From positions 124,001 through 188,000 of the IMG/VR virus record IMGVR_UViG_3300028859_000006: a stretch of DNA of 64,000 nt. The stretch is one strand, 5' to 3'. This document shows, one piece after another, positions 1 to 7,867 of the stretch. Source of the stretch: a virus. The position numbers and the translations under genes were made by a program. Under the pieces are notes generated by a model that made no database searches, had not been told where the DNA came from, and saw nothing but the letters and a program-made list of their open reading frames with translations. Positions within the stretch are counted from its first letter, which is position 1. Each line of letters opens with the position of its first letter.

Positions 1-54
1 ATTGAATATCATATAAAAATATTTAGAAAATTAAAATTAAAAAATTTGATATGA
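1..54 (+). CDS. C-terminal end of a gene cut by the window edge
   Basis: Open reading frame entering from the left edge and stopping with TGA at 52-54. Only 17 Lys/Ile-rich residues, ending KNLI, are visible, so no function can be given. The stop overlaps the next start as ATGA, the same junction used by many gene pairs in this window. Confidence 0.4.
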   Translation: MEYHIKIFRKLKLKNLI

Positions 55-176
55 ATGATCATTTAGAAAAAGATTATATAGATGATGATTTTAAAAATAA
101 ATATAATAGAGAAATAATAAAATCAAAAATATTAAATAATATATTTAAACAAGAAATTAATCAAGATATAATTTAA
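51..176 (+). CDS. Small hypothetical protein (41 aa)
   Basis: Starts at the ATG overlapping the stop of the preceding partial gene and encodes 41 residues, acidic at the start and Lys/Ile/Asn-rich after. Predicted helical, with no recognisable motif and no membrane segment. The ATGA junction is the main reason to believe in it; its size makes it uncertain. Confidence 0.4.
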   Translation: MNDHLEKDYIDDDFKNKYNREIIKSKILNNIFKQEINQDII

Positions 177-198
177 AAAATATTTAATATATACAGAT

Positions 199-564
199 AT
201 GAAGCACTTAAAATTTTTTGAATTAGATCAATACACAGAGAAAGAAATTAAGCAGTATAAAATGTCATATTCTCAAGCAGGTAAAGCTTGGAAATCTTTA
301 TGGTATGATTGTTATTCTTGGAAATCTTTATGGTATGAACATAATTTTTTTCATCCAGCTCAAAAATTTTTTAAAATAAAAATATCATTGAATTATGATA
401 AAGATGAAGATCTTGGATATTTTGAAATTTTAAAATATAGTAAAGAAAATAAATCATATACTAATCTTGGAGGTAAATTTTTTAGAGGTACACCTGAAGA
501 TAGAATGAATTTTATAAAATGGTTAGATGAACTTAATTTAATAAATAAAAATAGAGATATTTAA
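199..564 (+). CDS. Hypothetical protein with leader-like N-terminus and internal 10-residue duplication
   Basis: 121 residues. The start MKHLKFFE resembles the MKYLKxFE leader shared by many small proteins further on, but the usual C-terminal KFN(I/L) is missing (it ends NRDI). Residues 31-50 hold a perfect-start tandem repeat (WKSLWYDCYS then WKSLWYEHNF) from a 30-bp in-frame DNA duplication at 287-338. No known domain recognised. It ends at a hairpin terminator shared with the convergent gene. Confidence 0.65.
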   Translation: MKHLKFFELDQYTEKEIKQYKMSYSQAGKAWKSLWYDCYSWKSLWYEHNFFHPAQKFFKIKISLNYDKDEDLGYFEILKYSKENKSYTNLGGKFFRGTPEDRMNFIKWLDELNLINKNRDI

Positions 565-578
565 ATCTCTCTATTTTT
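547..578. terminator. Bidirectional hairpin terminator
   Basis: Inverted repeat AAAAATAGAGA / TCTCTATTTTT (547-557 and 568-578) between the convergent genes ending at 564 and 586. The A-rich and T-rich flanks would let it terminate both strands. Confidence 0.6.
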
Positions 579-585
579 AATATTC

Positions 586-1101
586 TTAACTAAAACAAAC
601 AAGTCCATTATCTGATGCTACTCTAAATGCTTCTTTAAATTTAGAATAAATATCATAAAAATAATCTCCTTGACTAATTGCTACTTTATCAAATTCAACA
701 AAATCTTCATATAGTTTTTTTGATATTTCAGGTCCTATAACGCCTTCACAATCACTGAATATTATAATTTCATAAAAAGATTTAGCTACATATTTTTCTC
801 CTGAATTAATTTCATCTAATTTAATTTTTCTAATATTTGTATCAAAATCATTAAATACATCTTGCATACTAATATATCCTAGCATTTCTAATAAATTCTT
901 TCTCCAAACACCATAACCTGAACATGATCCAACATGAAAAGAGTCACTTTCAGATTCATCTGTTTCATGATAACATTGACCATTTTTTAATGAACCTAAT
1001 TGATATATGAAATATTTATGATTTTCAATATAATTATCGTCATCATCGTCATTACTTTCTGATATTTTAATTTTACTATAATATGATATATCTAAACCCA
1101 T
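586..1101 (-). CDS. Hypothetical protein, MGLDI-type family
   Basis: 171 residues, starting MGLDISYYSKIKI. Many bacterial and phage hypothetical proteins, as I recall, begin with the same MGLDI-x-x-YSK signature; the function is unknown to me. An Asp run lies near residues 19-23 and aromatic/Cys residues (CYHE, GSCSGYGVW) sit mid-protein. It is the last gene of a minus-strand operon and follows the broken 3' fragment ending at 1107 by 5 nt. Confidence 0.7.
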   Translation of the reverse strand: MGLDISYYSKIKISESNDDDDDNYIENHKYFIYQLGSLKNGQCYHETDESESDSFHVGSCSGYGVWRKNLLEMLGYISMQDVFNDFDTNIRKIKLDEINSGEKYVAKSFYEIIIFSDCEGVIGPEISKKLYEDFVEFDKVAISQGDYFYDIYSKFKEAFRVASDNGLVCFS

Positions 1102-1106
1102 TTTTA

Positions 1107-1310
1107 TTATTTTTTAATATTTTTTAATTTTTCTTTTCTAACTAATTTAATTGGTAAACAATTATTATATTTCAACATATCAGCTTCTTTTTTTCTTATT
1201 ATTTCATCTTTTTCATACTTCAAAATAAGTTTTTTGTATTTATATAATACTTCACGTGATGGAGAATCGTTTCTCCAATCAATTGTATTACCATTATGAA
1301 ATGAGGTAAC
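1107..1310 (-). pseudogene. 3' fragment of a gene split by a TnpB element
   Basis: Reading the minus strand from 1310 gives about 67 residues, VTSFHNGNTIDWRN... to ...KLKNIKK, ending TAA at 1107-1109. They align closely with the C-terminal half of the intact paralogue at 3371-3817 (shared: SxxVxYKYKKLIL, NCLPIKLxRKxKLKNIKK). There is no start codon. The N-terminal half is at 3108-3371 on the far side of the TnpB insertion; joined, the two give about 150 residues, matching the 148-residue paralogue. This is a clear insertional disruption. Confidence 0.8.
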
Positions 1311-1337
1311 TAAAATATAGTAATTTGTAGTATTTTA

Positions 1338-2984
1338 TTAGATTTGTTGGGTAACAATTCTAACTTTACTTTTACAATTTCCTAAGTGATAGTCTATTAA
1401 CACATCATCTTTTAATAACATGTTCCGATACTTCAGTTGGTTGGTCTTTCTATATAATTGAATCCAATTATCCTGTGTTGTGTTGATATTCTCACCAAGT
1501 AGATAAAACAATTTCTCTTGATTTATTAAATTCATACACGGGTATATAGAACTACCTTTTTTAAATTTATTCATCCCTCTACTGCCAATTTCAATGCTAG
1601 ATGAAATTGGGTCAAAGAAGGTATGTATCATATTTCCGATAAAACTACTATAAGCAGCGTTTACCTCTATTTTATTTAAGCCATTTTCATTACAATATTT
1701 AGTAATCAAGTTGGTCGTTAAAGTTCGATGCCATAGATTTTTAGTTTGTTTATTTAACTCTTTACCTACTGTATCTTTTGATTGTTTATCTTTAAAATCA
1801 AGATCTTCCATCACAAAATTATACACTCTGAAGTGCTTACACATCATGAATATTTGTTTCCAGACTTCTTTTATTTCATGTTTTCTTTTATCATTTTGTT
1901 TAACTTGTTTCTTGTCTGAAGAGCTTAAACTTAATTTCGTACTTAACTCAGATAAAATAAAGCACTGAACATGAATTAATTTCTGCTCATCATTAATGTC
2001 ATCAAATATACTTAAACCGATAAACTTTGGATTTAAATCAACCGCCATGTAACGATTTGATAGCTTACCTACTTTTTTTCTATCATTTTGTTCATTCTTA
2101 TGCTTTATATAAATTTCCTTTTTACTTTCTTTGCTTAACGCAAGTAACTGTTCTTTCTTGCAGTCCAATTGATTGAATTCATAACCATTTAATAACTCTT
2201 CGTCATAAGATAAATGAATATATTCGTTTGATAATCTTATGGTCACTGGCATTAAATTCAGGTTAGACATTTCTTGAATTTTAATTAATTTATTTTTTTG
2301 TTTTTTGCCGTTAGTTTTAAAAGTGATATCAATTTTAAAATCTCTTGATGGTTTGAAAGTGATTTTATTATTAATTAGATCGAAATCAATTTTTCTGTTA
2401 CCTTTTTCACAGGCACGTCCGATTAAATAAATTCCTAATTTACGTTTTGATGTGAACTCTAATTTCTTGAGCCCTAACCTTTCTATTAATTCTTTCTTAT
2501 ATTCAAGAAATTTCTTGTAATCTGTTGATTTAATATCAATCTTTGTTAGCTGTAGCTCAGTTTTATAAATATTTAAATGTAATTTCGTGATTTCACGTTG
2601 TAGTGCTTTACCACCAAATGTAATATTATTGTTTATATTTCGTTTAATTCTTGCTAGATTATTTATTAAATTATATTTTTTACGTTTTTCCTTTTTTGTT
2701 TTGAATTCGTTATTATCAAGACATTTCTGAATATCAATTATCTTTTTTGATTTCTTTTCTTTGGTTGCTTCGTGCTGTTTAAGTTTTGTTTTCACATCAG
2801 AAATACAACAATCAAACATGGATTTGTCTAACACAGAATTATTTAATAGTGATTTTATATAATCATCATCAATTAAATCAAAATGATTATAAAGAGTATA
2901 AAACAAACCAGTGTAGTCAGAACAATATTGATCTATTATCTCTGCTTGTAAGCACTCTTTTATTTTTAATTTAATAGTTAACAT
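1338..2984 (-). CDS. tnpB: TnpB-like RNA-guided RuvC nuclease lacking the zinc finger
   Basis: 548 residues. The RuvC catalytic triad is visible: D316 in MAVDLNPKFIGLS, E393 in FVMEDLDF, and D458 in FFDPISSSIEIGSRG. Upstream is a long Lys-rich helical part (residues 60-180), as in TnpB/Cas12 wedge and REC regions. Known TnpB proteins carry a CxxC...CxxC zinc ribbon between RuvC-II and RuvC-III; here that stretch (VNAAYSSFIGN) has none. TnpB proteins cut DNA with a guide RNA made from the element's 3' end and favour element retention. The neighbouring gene is split by it. It is longer than typical 350-450-residue TnpBs. Confidence 0.85.
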   Translation of the reverse strand: MLTIKLKIKECLQAEIIDQYCSDYTGLFYTLYNHFDLIDDDYIKSLLNNSVLDKSMFDCCISDVKTKLKQHEATKEKKSKKIIDIQKCLDNNEFKTKKEKRKKYNLINNLARIKRNINNNITFGGKALQREITKLHLNIYKTELQLTKIDIKSTDYKKFLEYKKELIERLGLKKLEFTSKRKLGIYLIGRACEKGNRKIDFDLINNKITFKPSRDFKIDITFKTNGKKQKNKLIKIQEMSNLNLMPVTIRLSNEYIHLSYDEELLNGYEFNQLDCKKEQLLALSKESKKEIYIKHKNEQNDRKKVGKLSNRYMAVDLNPKFIGLSIFDDINDEQKLIHVQCFILSELSTKLSLSSSDKKQVKQNDKRKHEIKEVWKQIFMMCKHFRVYNFVMEDLDFKDKQSKDTVGKELNKQTKNLWHRTLTTNLITKYCNENGLNKIEVNAAYSSFIGNMIHTFFDPISSSIEIGSRGMNKFKKGSSIYPCMNLINQEKLFYLLGENINTTQDNWIQLYRKTNQLKYRNMLLKDDVLIDYHLGNCKSKVRIVTQQI

Positions 2985-3054
2985 TTATTTAAATCGTTTA
3001 TTTGGTAGAATCAAAATTTAATAGTATATTTGTACTATATAATAAAATTATTAT

Positions 3055-3098
3055 ATCAGTTTTTATCATAAAAGTTTATATATTATATTAAAACTGAT
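3055..3098. repeat. Inverted repeat near the TnpB element end
   Basis: Perfect 9-bp arms ATCAGTTTT (3055-3063) and AAAACTGAT (3090-3098) with a 26-nt loop, between the tnpB start and the broken 5' gene fragment. Subterminal hairpins of this kind are used for end recognition in IS200/IS605 elements; the role here is inferred from position. Confidence 0.5.
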
Positions 3099-3107
3099 AG
3101 CTATTAA

Positions 3108-3371
3108 CTATGACATTTCACCTTTGCTCATCCATATATACCATCTATTATAATCTTTAACAGTAAAATGAATATTATCATCACAAATCAAAAATTTTAA
3201 TATTGAATTATCATAAAATAATATTGTAGCATAATAATTATCTACATTAATAGATGAAATTTTAACATTTTCTAAATATACAAGTAAAATATCTAACAAA
3301 GGATAATAATCATATTTTATATGATTATGCCATAAAAACCCGTAATATATTTTTTTTAATAACTTATTCAT
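3108..3371 (-). pseudogene. 5' fragment of a gene split by a TnpB element
   Basis: 87 residues, MNKLLKK... to ...WMSKGEMS, paralogous to the first part of the protein at 3371-3817 (shared DILxVYLENVKI, and WYIWMSKGEM aligned with WNAWMAYGTM). It stops just where the paralogue continues with KFSNGR; the matching continuation is the fragment at 1107-1310. The ATG overlaps the upstream gene's stop (TAATG), so the intact gene was translationally coupled. The truncated protein could still be made, but probably without its original function. Confidence 0.8.
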
Positions 3372-3817
3372 TATTTTTTAATATTTTTTAATTTTTGTTT
3401 TCTAAGTAATTTAATAGGTAAGCAATCAGAAAAATCTTCAATTTCTACATTATCTATTTTATGATTTTTAGATTTTTCATGATTTAGAATTAATTTTTTA
3501 TATTTATAATAAACTTCACAAGATGGTTGTTTTTTATTCCATTTCATTATTCTTCCATTACTAAATTTCATTGTTCCATAAGCCATCCAAGCATTCCATC
3601 TAGAATTCCAAAAAGTTAATACTGAATTATCAGAGAAAGTTATTACACAATTACCTATTATAATTTCAATATTAATAATTTTAACATTTTCTAAATATAC
3701 AACTAAAATATCTAATGCATGATAGGTATCATACAATTTCATAGGAGTATATAAAAAGTAATAAAAATTCTTAAATATTTTTAAAATATTTTTTATTATT
3801 TTATTTAACATATTCAT
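3371..3817 (-). CDS. Hypothetical protein, intact paralogue of the split gene
   Basis: 148 residues. The first 30 are hydrophobic/aromatic with Lys (FKNFYYFLYTPMKLY), possibly a membrane-associated helix. The middle is beta-rich (VITFSDNSVLTFW), and the tail is basic with NCLPIKL-type residues. No family recognised. It sits in a minus-strand operon between the small membrane protein (3824) and its broken paralogue (3371), one of several tandem duplicate pairs in this window. Confidence 0.7.
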   Translation of the reverse strand: MNMLNKIIKNILKIFKNFYYFLYTPMKLYDTYHALDILVVYLENVKIINIEIIIGNCVITFSDNSVLTFWNSRWNAWMAYGTMKFSNGRIMKWNKKQPSCEVYYKYKKLILNHEKSKNHKIDNVEIEDFSDCLPIKLLRKQKLKNIKK

Positions 3818-3823
3818 ATATAA

Positions 3824-4105
3824 TTATTTAAGAAATAACCAGACAAACAGATAAAAAACTCCAATAATAACAACCCACCTAAGAATAATTGAAAATAATG
3901 CTGAAAGAGGATCAGCAAACCAATAAAGTATTTTAATTACGCCATAAACAATCAATGGTAGAAATAACTTTAAAGGATTATAATCACTACCTTTTCCTAT
4001 CCAAGATAGAATACCAATAGCATTAATATTAAAATACCATAAAAACACAAACAAAATTTGAACGACAATTAATGTCATGTAAAAATACCTAGTTATCTCT
4101 TTCAT
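3824..4105 (-). CDS. Small integral membrane protein
   Basis: 93 residues with three predicted transmembrane helices at about 9-27, 46-64 and 70-92, joined by a short loop containing SWIGKGSDYNP. Family not recognised. It is in the operon led by 4118-4549, which has a Bacteroidota-type promoter. A holin is possible from size alone, but nothing in the sequence or context (no lysin nearby) supports that. Confidence 0.65.
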   Translation of the reverse strand: MKEITRYFYMTLIVVQILFVFLWYFNINAIGILSWIGKGSDYNPLKLFLPLIVYGVIKILYWFADPLSALFSIILRWVVIIGVFYLFVWLFLK

Positions 4106-4117
4106 GATTTTATAATT

Positions 4118-4549
4118 TTAAATTGTATCACAACATATTAAATTTTCAAATAGTACATCATCAAAAAAAGAATCATCAGTTTTTATATGACAAATACCAG
4201 AATTATTAATCAATTCTCTTGTATTATTTATTTGTTTTTCTACTTTTTCTTTTAAATTACATATTTTATTAGCATCTTCAATAATTTCATTTAATTGCAT
4301 AATAAATTCTTCAATAACCAAATTAAATTGACACAAATCAAAACATTTATCTATAGATAAATTAATCCAACAGTTTGAAATTGAAACACCATCTTCTATT
4401 TGAATATAAAGAGTAGTCTTTCTTAATGCTATTTCAAATAATCCGCATTCATAACTAAATTTAAGTTTTCTTAAAGTTAACTCATGACTAATTAAATTAA
4501 TTTCAGTTATCATTTTTAATTTTAATGCTCTTTCTTCTTTATTTTTCAT
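4118..4549 (-). CDS. Hypothetical protein, first gene of a host-promoter operon
   Basis: 143 residues, Ile/Leu/Asn-rich, with a probable alpha-helical stretch at about 85-115 (EFIMQLNEIIEDANKI) and Cys near the end (GICHIK, LICCDTI). No recognisable domain. It is the first gene after a host-type promoter at 4582-4611 and leads the run 4118, 3824, 3371, 3108 on the minus strand, which suggests expression by unmodified host RNA polymerase. Confidence 0.65.
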   Translation of the reverse strand: MKNKEERALKLKMITEINLISHELTLRKLKFSYECGLFEIALRKTTLYIQIEDGVSISNCWINLSIDKCFDLCQFNLVIEEFIMQLNEIIEDANKICNLKEKVEKQINNTRELINNSGICHIKTDDSFFDDVLFENLICCDTI

Positions 4550-4581
4550 AAGTTATTGAATATTCAAGTTTTTAATTAATA

Positions 4582-4611
4582 CAAAGATAATAATAATTTT
4601 TGTATAACAAA
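4582..4611 (-). promoter_or_regulatory. Bacteroidota-type promoter for the 4549 operon
   Basis: On the minus strand, TTTG (4611-4608), 18 bp, then TATCTTTG (4589-4582). This matches the Bacteroidota housekeeping sigma consensus (-33 TTTG, -7 TAnnTTTG). The start codon is 33 nt further on. Confidence 0.65.
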
Positions 4612-4639
4612 AATTCATCACTAAATAATGATGAATTTT
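4610..4639 (-). terminator. Hairpin terminator after the OmpA-like gene
   Basis: Arms AAAATTCATCA (4610-4620) and TGATGAATTTT (4629-4639), 8-nt loop, T-run on the minus strand. It lies 9 nt after the OmpA-like stop and directly before the next promoter, insulating the two units. Confidence 0.6.
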
Positions 4640-4647
4640 ATGCTTTT

Positions 4648-5838
4648 TTATTTAAAGAAGAAGAAATCACAACGTCTATTAATTCTATACATCATTTTTG
4701 GAGTATCAATTTTACCTAATCCATTTATGATAATATGATCCTCTGAAATTTTATATGTATTTACTAATTCATTTTTAACCATATTAACTCTATTCATGCT
4801 TAATTTATCATTATAAGGTACATTACCAATATAATCACAATATCCTCTTATTTCAACATTATAATCTGGATATTTTCTCATTATAAACGCAACATGTTTA
4901 ATAATATTTAATGCAGTATTATCTAAATTATATTTATCGAAATCAAAATAAATACTTGGAATTTTATTAACAAATTCATCATTTATACCATTATTATTTG
5001 CATATGTAGTACTATCATTACAAGTTTTACACCCATTATAAATAGTATTTGTATTTGTATTATAATTATTAGTTATATTAACTGTTGTACCACAACAAGG
5101 TTTATCATAATCTGAATACTTTTCTAATTTTTTATTAATTTCTATAGATTTAGATTCTTTTGATTTAAATTTATAACGAGCATAGAGTGTAAATACATCA
5201 ATATTATCATTAGAATTGCTATCATATCCACCACTACTATAATGTTTTACTCCTTCAGGTGTACTAAAAGCTAAAACTATACCTTCTAAATTATCTTTAT
5301 TATTAGTTCTATAATGTATTTTTCCTCCTATACTTATATTATTATATAAACTATATTCAGCATAAAATGTAATAGGAATAGTGAATGCATTACCATAATC
5401 AGGAATTGCTTTAGATGTAACATCAGGCTTTATGATATTTTGATTAAATGTATAATTTGCATAACCAATTCCAATTGATCCATTAAAAGAAAATTTAGAA
5501 TTTGACATTGGAAAAATCATTTTTGTAAAATTAATAGTGGCATTAAAATCACCTGTATTATAATTAGTTTCAAATGATGCATAATGATTTTCACCTTTTA
5601 ACGGTAAATGATAATAATTAACTGATAATCCCCAAATTGGAGTGAGAGTATACTCAATAAGACCTCCAACTGTTATTTGTCTTACTGATCCAGGAAAAAT
5701 ACTTGTGATATCTTGAGTTACATCACCATCGAAATAATTTACTCCAATTTCACCTACAATTGAAAATTTATGATTATCATTTTCTGAAAATATAGAAAAA
5801 GAAATCATCAAAAAAATAAATAATAATAGTTTTTTCAT
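4648..5838 (-). CDS. OmpA-like outer-membrane protein with peptidoglycan-binding domain
   Basis: 396 residues. A clear Sec signal peptide (residues 1-18, basic start then FIFLMISFSIFS). Residues 20-230 alternate aromatic and polar residues (GEIGVNYFDGDV, YTLTPIWGLSVNYYHLP), as in an outer-membrane beta barrel. A linker with CCG/CKTC follows, then an OmpA C-terminal domain (about 290-396: YFDFDKYNLD, VEIRGYCDYIGNVPYN, INGLGK, NRRCDFFF), which in known proteins binds peptidoglycan. It would sit in the host outer membrane; OmpA proteins are uncommon in phages and are often phage receptors. It overlaps the next upstream gene by ATGA, and both follow a host-type promoter. A virion role cannot be excluded but is less likely given the signal peptide. 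Confidence 0.85.
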   Translation of the reverse strand: MKKLLLFIFLMISFSIFSENDNHKFSIVGEIGVNYFDGDVTQDITSIFPGSVRQITVGGLIEYTLTPIWGLSVNYYHLPLKGENHYASFETNYNTGDFNATINFTKMIFPMSNSKFSFNGSIGIGYANYTFNQNIIKPDVTSKAIPDYGNAFTIPITFYAEYSLYNNISIGGKIHYRTNNKDNLEGIVLAFSTPEGVKHYSSGGYDSNSNDNIDVFTLYARYKFKSKESKSIEINKKLEKYSDYDKPCCGTTVNITNNYNTNTNTIYNGCKTCNDSTTYANNNGINDEFVNKIPSIYFDFDKYNLDNTALNIIKHVAFIMRKYPDYNVEIRGYCDYIGNVPYNDKLSMNRVNMVKNELVNTYKISEDHIIINGLGKIDTPKMMYRINRRCDFFFFK

Positions 5839-6581
5839 AATAATTCTTTTAAATGTTTTAGTTTTTTATGTTTAAGATATAATACATATATAAATATAAG
5901 AGAAAATAACTCTAATATAGGTATATCACCAACTGGAACAGAAGATGGAGGACATGGTTCAGATACCCATTCATCATAAGGAGGAATCCATACTTCATGC
6001 CAACCACATTTATCATATTCCCATTCGTAATATCCATCATGATGTACCCAATGTCCACAACCAGTTGGCGGAGTAGTACATTTTTGTGATGAACTACCAC
6101 TATTTGATAAACTACTATTTGATGAACTACTATTTGACAAATCAGTAGTAGTAGCTATTGCTGTTAAATTATTATCTAATTTAGAACTTGATGCTTTTTT
6201 AGAATTATATAAATCAAATGATGGAATTAATATATCTGAATGATCATTCATATTATTATGAGAATATAATACATCATTATAATCAGAAGAACTCAATGAT
6301 GACGGATTATCATTATTTACTGATATAACCTTATATGATTCATCAGATGGTATACTGATGTTAGGTTCATCACTTTCATCAGAAATATTATTATCTGTAC
6401 TACTTGATAAAATATTAAGTTTTTTATCACTATACGAAGATGATTTATCAATTTCACTAAAATTGTAATCTGATGTAGAAATGTTAGAATATAATTTAGT
6501 ATATGGTTTAACATTTATATAGATTAAAAATATAATAACTGAAATCGAAATTACTAAAAATAATATTTCTTTATTTTTCAT
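5835..6581 (-). CDS. Membrane-anchored Ser-rich surface protein with C-terminal anchor
   Basis: 248 residues. An N-terminal transmembrane or signal-anchor helix (about 6-22, FLVISISVIIFLIYI). Then a long Ser/Asp/Asn-rich, probably disordered region (30-165), a compact Trp/His/Cys/Pro-rich segment (170-212: GCGHWVHHDGYYEWEY, HEVWIPPYDEW), and a C-terminal PVGD-IPILELFSLIFIYVLYL-KHKK tail. That tail resembles the P(V/I)G-helix-KK ends of Bacteroidota surface proteins. It overlaps the OmpA-like gene by 4 nt, so the two are coupled and probably act together at the cell envelope. Exact function unknown. Confidence 0.65.
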   Translation of the reverse strand: MKNKEILFLVISISVIIFLIYINVKPYTKLYSNISTSDYNFSEIDKSSSYSDKKLNILSSSTDNNISDESDEPNISIPSDESYKVISVNNDNPSSLSSSDYNDVLYSHNNMNDHSDILIPSFDLYNSKKASSSKLDNNLTAIATTTDLSNSSSSNSSLSNSGSSSQKCTTPPTGCGHWVHHDGYYEWEYDKCGWHEVWIPPYDEWVSEPCPPSSVPVGDIPILELFSLIFIYVLYLKHKKLKHLKELL

Positions 6582-6607
6582 ACTTATACAATTTTAATAT
6601 TTATGTG

Positions 6608-6639
6608 CAAAGATAATATATTTATTGTTATTTACCAAA
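6608..6639 (-). promoter_or_regulatory. Bacteroidota-type promoter for the surface-protein/OmpA pair
   Basis: On the minus strand, TTTG (6639-6636), 20 bp, then TATCTTTG (6615-6608); the start codon of 5835-6581 lies 27 nt downstream. Same -7 box as the promoters at 4582 and 54782. Confidence 0.65.
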
Positions 6640-6645
6640 TTTATT

Positions 6646-7584
6646 TTAAAATTTTAATAATTTATCAAATTCAGCATATTTTTTATTCATTATCATAATA
6701 TAATTATGTTCCTTTTTAGAATATTCTTCCTTTGCTTTGCATTGTTCTAAATGCACATTATACCAATATGACGATTTTATTTCAATTATTAAATCATAAT
6801 CAGGTAAATAAAAATCAGAATGATATATTCTTGTTTGACCTAAATAATTATATTTTAAAGATAATCCATTCTCTATTTTAATTATATCTTTGTATTTTAA
6901 TACAAAATCATTTTCATAAGAACCTTGACAAAATAAATCATCAAAATAAGTTAACTTAAATCCATTATTTTTATGTTTATTAAAATAATCTTGATTTTGA
7001 GAAGGATAATCAAAACCATAATTTTTAAAATTTGTTTTTCTTATTTTATCTTTAACTGATTCACATTGAGTAGGATATTCTACTCCTAAATTTTTTAAAT
7101 TCGTTTCTCTTATTTTATCTTTAATTTCTTCATTTTGAAAAACATTTTTACATCCATATCTTATTAAATTAGTATTATCTACTTTGATTTTAATTTCTTC
7201 ATTTTGATGTGGATTTTCAACTCCATATCTTTCTAAATTTGTATTTTTCATTTTTTCTTTTATATCTTCTAATTGAAATACATTATCTACTCCATATTTT
7301 TCTTGTGTAGCCAACAATCTTTTTTGTTTCATGCACTTAACATCATTACAACATGTTGTCGATTTTCCATTTTTTGTTTTATTATTATAATTATTATAAT
7401 TATTATAGTTAATTTTAAATATTTTACCACAATAATCACATTTAACATCTATAATAGCATGACTGCCTAATGTTAAGTTTTTTACTGGATAATTTATTAT
7501 ATCACCTATTTTGCATTTAGTATCACTATAAATTCTTAAATTATTTTTTGTTATTTTAATTTCAACATATTTTGATATTATCAT
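6646..7584 (-). CDS. Homing endonuclease-like protein with repeated DNA-binding motifs and PD-(D/E)xK-type end
   Basis: 312 residues. Residues 1-70: an N-terminal module with a CDYCGK zinc-knuckle half and an Asn/Tyr run. Residues 90-210: four or five repeats of the form (L/T)xxYGVxNPxQxxxIKxKxxxTNL, which I recognise from phage free-standing endonucleases as DNA-binding repeats. Residues 250-290: an endonuclease-like core with HSDFYLPDYDLIIEIKSS, fitting D...(D/E)xK chemistry. Its first 65 residues resemble those of the endonuclease at 29123-30091. Stand-alone endonucleases in T4-like phages spread their own gene; no intron is visible here. Confidence 0.7.
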   Translation of the reverse strand: MIISKYVEIKITKNNLRIYSDTKCKIGDIINYPVKNLTLGSHAIIDVKCDYCGKIFKINYNNYNNYNNKTKNGKSTTCCNDVKCMKQKRLLATQEKYGVDNVFQLEDIKEKMKNTNLERYGVENPHQNEEIKIKVDNTNLIRYGCKNVFQNEEIKDKIRETNLKNLGVEYPTQCESVKDKIRKTNFKNYGFDYPSQNQDYFNKHKNNGFKLTYFDDLFCQGSYENDFVLKYKDIIKIENGLSLKYNYLGQTRIYHSDFYLPDYDLIIEIKSSYWYNVHLEQCKAKEEYSKKEHNYIMIMNKKYAEFDKLLKF

Positions 7585-7618
7585 TCATTTTAATTATTTT
7601 TAGTCGGACTTTATTTTA

Positions 7619-7629
7619 TTTATATATAA
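7619..7629. promoter_or_regulatory. Candidate phage late promoter (TTTATATATAA)
   Basis: The 11-mer ends 17 nt before the 7647 start codon. With the following A it is palindromic, so it could also serve the divergent endonuclease gene starting at 7584. It matches the motif found before many operons here. Confidence 0.5.
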
Positions 7630-7646
7630 AAATAAAAAGGTCATAA

Positions 7647-7811
7647 ATGGAAAAAAAAGTAAAAATATTAACAGTTAAACATTATTTTAATTTAAGCACA
7701 GAAATTAGTTATAAATTTGAAAAATATATTAAAGATAATGTTATAAGTAAACCTAAATTACTAGAAAAATTAGTAATTAATTATCTTAAAGAGAATAATA
7801 TTATAGAATAA
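7647..7811 (+). CDS. Small ribbon-helix-helix-like protein (54 aa)
   Basis: 54 residues: a basic start, a short beta-like stretch (HYFNLSTEISYKF), then two helices (EKYIKDNVI and PKLLEKLVINYLKENNI). The order strand-helix-helix with a Ser/Pro turn is that of Arc/MetJ-type DNA-binding proteins, which act as dimers on operators. The similarity is structural impression only. It stands alone behind a TTTATATATAA motif and before the glycosyltransferase gene. Confidence 0.5.
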   Translation: MEKKVKILTVKHYFNLSTEISYKFEKYIKDNVISKPKLLEKLVINYLKENNIIE

Positions 7812-7867
7812 TTTAAATAAACTATTACTCAATTAAATTATATAAAAACATAAAAACAATCAATTAA

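Larger units (their letters stand above)
1311..3111 (-). mobile_element. TnpB-only insertion element (IS605/IS607-type, no transposase of its own)
   Basis: The segment between the two halves of the split gene, about 1.8 kb, holds one tnpB gene and short AT-rich ends. No TnpA transposase or serine recombinase lies inside, so it would be mobilised in trans; the serine recombinase at 36282-36884 is a candidate. Ends are inferred from where paralogue similarity stops (about 1310 and about 3111) and are good only to a few bases. A 9-bp inverted repeat lies near the tnpB-upstream end. No flanking duplication is obvious, as expected for these families. Confidence 0.7.

Noticed and set aside
3100-3115. 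Exact target site and terminal base of the TnpB element
   Set aside because: Both junctions fall in AT-rich, partly ambiguous bases (ATGTCA on one side, ACCTCA on the other), so the precise point cannot be fixed without an uninterrupted relative.
3824-4105. Holin
   Set aside because: Size and three membrane helices would fit, but it is in an operon with a host-type promoter far from the M15 peptidase, and no holin motif was seen.
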